A stretch of DNA of 64,000 bases from assembly GCF_000270245.1 (NCBI RefSeq), contig NC_015635.1, positions 5,394,001 through 5,458,000 on the forward strand. Reading direction: 5' to 3'. Within the stretch, counting starts at the first letter, position 1; each line of letters opens with the position of its first letter. Origin of the DNA: Microlunatus phosphovorus NM-1. GTDB taxonomy: Bacteria > Actinomycetota > Actinomycetes > Propionibacteriales > Propionibacteriaceae. A model generated the notes under the pieces. That model worked only from the letters and a program-made list of their open reading frames with translations. It was not told the DNA's origin and did not search any database. The position numbers and the translations under genes are program-made. Below are positions 61,806-64,000 of this stretch, piece after piece.

Positions 61806-62387
61806 TCACGCGTCCCGCGCAGCGATGACCTGCTCGAGGTCGCCGACGACATCCTGGCTGCGGTCAAATCCTCTGGCGACGATGAGCGCGACAGCTTCGC
61901 GCGCCTGTGCGATGTCGGCCTCGACTGCTGCGGCGAGCAGCGCGTCGAGGTCGGTCAGGTCCTGGCCGCGTCGAGCTAGCACCTTGAGGGCGATCAGGTG
62001 TCCCGTCGAAGCGACCGGCACCCGAAGGTCGGGCAGGATCTCGATCGAGGTCGCGGCCGCGACGATCTCGGCTTCGATCCCCGAACTGGCGAAGAGCAGA
62101 TCGACGGCGACGTTCAACGGGTCGGCGATGAGGCGGACGGTCGAGAGACGCTCGAGGTACTCGTGTTCGACGATCCCCTGAGGCGGGTAGCCGCGAGCGC
62201 CGAGTTGATGGATGACCAACTCGGCGGCCGCGTCGTCGTCGACTGCGACGATGAAGTCGACATCCTTCGTGAATCGCGGGATCGACCGGGCAGCAACCGC
62301 CAGCCCACCGATCATCGCCCAACGTGCTTCGACCTCGTCCAGGTCGTTCGCGGCTCGCTTCACGGCGGCGTCGAAGGCGCTCACCAT
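61806..62387 (-). CDS. AbiEii-like nucleotidyltransferase (possible toxin)
   Basis: A 193-residue protein with the minimal nucleotidyltransferase motif GGLAVAARSIPRFTKDVDF (GG...R.T.D.D), then VAVDLLFASSG and a helical C-terminal half (GHLIALKVLARRGQDLTDLDALL). This matches the AbiEii/DUF6036 group, many of which are toxins of two-gene modules. I chose ATG 62387, which overlaps the end of the upstream small gene. Toxicity is inferred from family and context only. Confidence 0.75.
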   Translation of the reverse strand: MVSAFDAAVKRAANDLDEVEARWAMIGGLAVAARSIPRFTKDVDFIVAVDDDAAAELVIHQLGARGYPPQGIVEHEYLERLSTVRLIADPLNVAVDLLFASSGIEAEIVAAATSIEILPDLRVPVASTGHLIALKVLARRGQDLTDLDALLAAAVEADIAQAREAVALIVARGFDRSQDVVGDLEQVIAARDA

Positions 62388-62614
62388 GCCCGATCCCCCA
62401 GCGCATTCCGGAGCCGGTCGGGTTGCGGCGGTGCGATCAGCCACGCGCGAGTCAAGGCATCGATCTCCACGTCGTCAGCGTCGGGGTTCTCCCGGCGCAT
62501 TCGTTGGCGGTAAAGCGCCACCCCGAACTCATGCAAGTCGAAGACGTCACGCACGCGCTGGCCCTCGGGAGTCGGCACGAACTCCGACTCCGAGCCCTCA
62601 GCAGTAGCGCTCAT
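62381..62614 (-). CDS. Small protein upstream of the nucleotidyltransferase (possible antitoxin, 77 aa)
   Basis: A 77-residue, acidic, helical protein (VFDLHEFGVALYRQRMRRE, EIDALTRAWLIAPP) whose stop lies inside the first codons of the nucleotidyltransferase (ATGGTGA). The frame is open to 62716, but ATG 62614 gives a more natural N-terminus. I do not recognise the family. Coupling and order (small acidic protein first) fit an antitoxin. Confidence 0.6.
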   Translation of the reverse strand: MSATAEGSESEFVPTPEGQRVRDVFDLHEFGVALYRQRMRRENPDADDVEIDALTRAWLIAPPQPDRLRNALGDRAW

Positions 62615-62748
62615 CGCGCGATCCAAGCGTTGCGGGTACGCCGACGGCAGGTCACGGCGCAGGTAGAGCCACCAAGGCTCACCAACGTTGCCGCACTGAG
62701 AGTGCGGCTGTGCCAACTTCGTCGCATCCTGATAACCATCAACTCAAC

Positions 62749-64000
62749 TCAATGCATCATGTCCGCGAAGCGACTGTAGTGGCCTTGGAAGGCGACGGTG
62801 ATGCTCTTGGTCGGTCCGTTGCGGTGCTTGGCCACATCGAAGTCGGCCTCGCCGGCCCGGTCGGACTCCTTGTCGTACAGATCAGGACGGTTGAGCAGGA
62901 TGACCATGTCGGCGTCCTGCTCCAGCGAGCCGGACTCACGCAGGTCCGAGAGCATCGGCCGCTTGTCGGTGCGCTGCTCCGGGCCACGGTTGAGCTGGGA
63001 GAGGGCGACCACAGGCACCTCGAGCTCCTTGGCCAGCAGCTTGATCTGGCGGGAGAACTCGCTCACCTCGAGTTGACGGGACTCGACCCGCTTGCCGGAG
63101 GTCATCAGCTGGATGTAGTCGATCACCACCAGCTTGAGATCATGCCGTTGCTTCAGCCGCCGGGCCTTGGCCCGGATCTCCATCATGGTGAGGTTCGGGG
63201 AGTCGTCGATGTAGAGCGGCGCTTCCGACACCTGGCCCATCTTCGCCGCGACCCTGCTCCAGTCGTCGTCACTCATCCGGCCGCCACGAATATGGCCGAG
63301 CGGGATCTGCGCCTCGGCCGAGAGCAGCCGCATGGTGATCTCGATCTGGCTCATCTCCAACGAGAAGATCACCGAGGTCAGACCGTTCTTGATCGACGCC
63401 GACCGCGCCAGATCTAGTGCAAGGGTCGATTTGCCGCAGCCAGGTCTCGCGGCCACGATCACCATCTGGCCCGGATGAAGTCCGTTGGTCAGCTCATCCA
63501 GCTCGGAGAAGCCGGTCGGCACGCCGCCGAAGGACCCATCCCGGGAGGAGATGGCCTCCATCTCGTCCAGGGTCGGCTGCATCAGTTCTGACAGCGGCTT
63601 GTAGTCCTCGGTGGCGCGGCGCTCGGTGACGGCGTACACCTCGGCCTGAGCCCGGTCGACGATCTCGTCGACCTCACCCTCGCCCGAGTACGACATCTGG
63701 GCGATCCGTACGGACGCGTCGGCGAGTCGGCGCAGGATCGCCTTCTCCCGCACGATGTCGGCATAGAAGCCGGCATTCGCCGCCAGGGGCACACTCTGCA
63801 GCAGGTCGTGCAGGTAGGGCGCACCACCGACCCGGAGCAGTGAGCCGCGCTTGCCCAGCTCCGCCGCCACGGTGACGGCATCGGCGGGCTCGCCCCGGCC
63901 GTAGAGGTCGATGATCGCGTCATAGACCAGCTCGTGGGCCGGGCGATAGAAGTCGTTGCCGCGCAGTGCCTCGACGACCTCGGCGATCGCATCCTTGGAC
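62749..64000 (-). CDS. dnaB: Replicative DNA helicase DnaB (5' end outside window)
   Basis: The C-terminal ~417 residues of the hexameric replicative helicase. The end of the N-terminal domain is present (ALRGNDFYRPAHELVYDAII, HDLLQSVPLAANAGFYADIV), then the RecA-type domain: Walker A ARPGCGKST, SLEMSQIEITMRLL, Walker B LKLVVIDYIQLM, and the DNA-binding-loop and RESGSLEQDADMVILLNR motifs. No intein is seen in the visible part. It ends 134 bases before the small TA-like gene on the same strand. Confidence 0.96.
   Translation of the reverse strand, partial: SKDAIAEVVEALRGNDFYRPAHELVYDAIIDLYGRGEPADAVTVAAELGKRGSLLRVGGAPYLHDLLQSVPLAANAGFYADIVREKAILRRLADASVRIAQMSYSGEGEVDEIVDRAQAEVYAVTERRATEDYKPLSELMQPTLDEMEAISSRDGSFGGVPTGFSELDELTNGLHPGQMVIVAARPGCGKSTLALDLARSASIKNGLTSVIFSLEMSQIEITMRLLSAEAQIPLGHIRGGRMSDDDWSRVAAKMGQVSEAPLYIDDSPNLTMMEIRAKARRLKQRHDLKLVVIDYIQLMTSGKRVESRQLEVSEFSRQIKLLAKELEVPVVALSQLNRGPEQRTDKRPMLSDLRESGSLEQDADMVILLNRPDLYDKESDRAGEADFDVAKHRNGPTKSITVAFQGHYSRFADMMH

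Overview
The window is high-GC DNA (roughly two thirds G+C, coding third positions almost all G or C) from an actinobacterium. Lineage markers are a bacterial proteasome activator (Bpa), a WhiB-like iron-sulfur regulator, the tadA-associated protein, an oleBC fusion, a DUF3516-type helicase, frequent GTG starts and several leaderless TANNNT promoters. A member of the Propionibacteriales or a relative is my guess; no 16S or ribosomal protein gene is present to settle it. serS, three tRNA-Ser genes, tadA and dnaB together suggest an origin-proximal chromosomal location. I see no transposase, integrase, phage gene or CRISPR array.

Layout. 1-6.3 kb: 3' end of proline dehydrogenase, a cytoplasmic S41 protease, two very small ORFs, a HerA-like ATPase divergent from a conserved 97-aa protein and a LytR_C protein. 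6.3-12.3 kb: CPA1 antiporter, tRNA-Ser(CGA), tadA and its partner, upp, a ParE-type toxin-antitoxin pair, menB and a VTT membrane protein. 12.3-26.9 kb: an XRE-STAND-TPR regulator, an AidB-like acyl-CoA dehydrogenase, a GalT/HIT-like protein, an SDR coupled to a DUF3516 helicase that seems to lack a canonical start codon, a DHA2 exporter, a CPBP protease and a GH15 hydrolase. 27.0-31.8 kb: a complete oleA-oleBC-oleD operon for head-to-head long-chain olefin synthesis.

31.9-42.4 kb is the most unusual part. An ECF sigma factor gene is followed by an unknown 447-aa protein, a phasin-like/beta-domain protein, a class III cyclase-STAND-TPR protein, an FAD-dependent phytoene-desaturase-like enzyme, a second beta-domain protein and a trans-polyprenyl diphosphate synthase. 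Most of these are joined by 4-base start/stop overlaps. A Crp regulator converges on the end of the operon, and its start codon lies two bases after a tRNA-Arg gene. I read this as a cyclic-nucleotide-linked isoprenoid module whose product is unknown. Two junctions in the operon consist of tandem repeats that generate chains of 5-6 residue mini-ORFs linked by GTGA or ATGA overlaps.

42.5-64 kb: PiT phosphate transporter behind a possible PHO box, tRNA-Ser(GCT), an LCP protein, a PH-domain protein, tRNA-Ser(TGA), a large palindrome upstream of a quinone oxidoreductase, a Gfo/Idh/MocA oxidoreductase, a heterodimeric ABC exporter with one dead ATP site, bpa, a WhiB-HTH protein, serS, a PAP2-lipid kinase fusion, a CDF metal exporter with its ArsR repressor, an Xre-RES toxin-antitoxin module with a clear operator, a nucleotidyltransferase/small-protein pair and the C-terminal part of dnaB. 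A 142-bp intergenic repeat occurs in two full copies and one partial copy, and short tandem duplications recur across gene ends.
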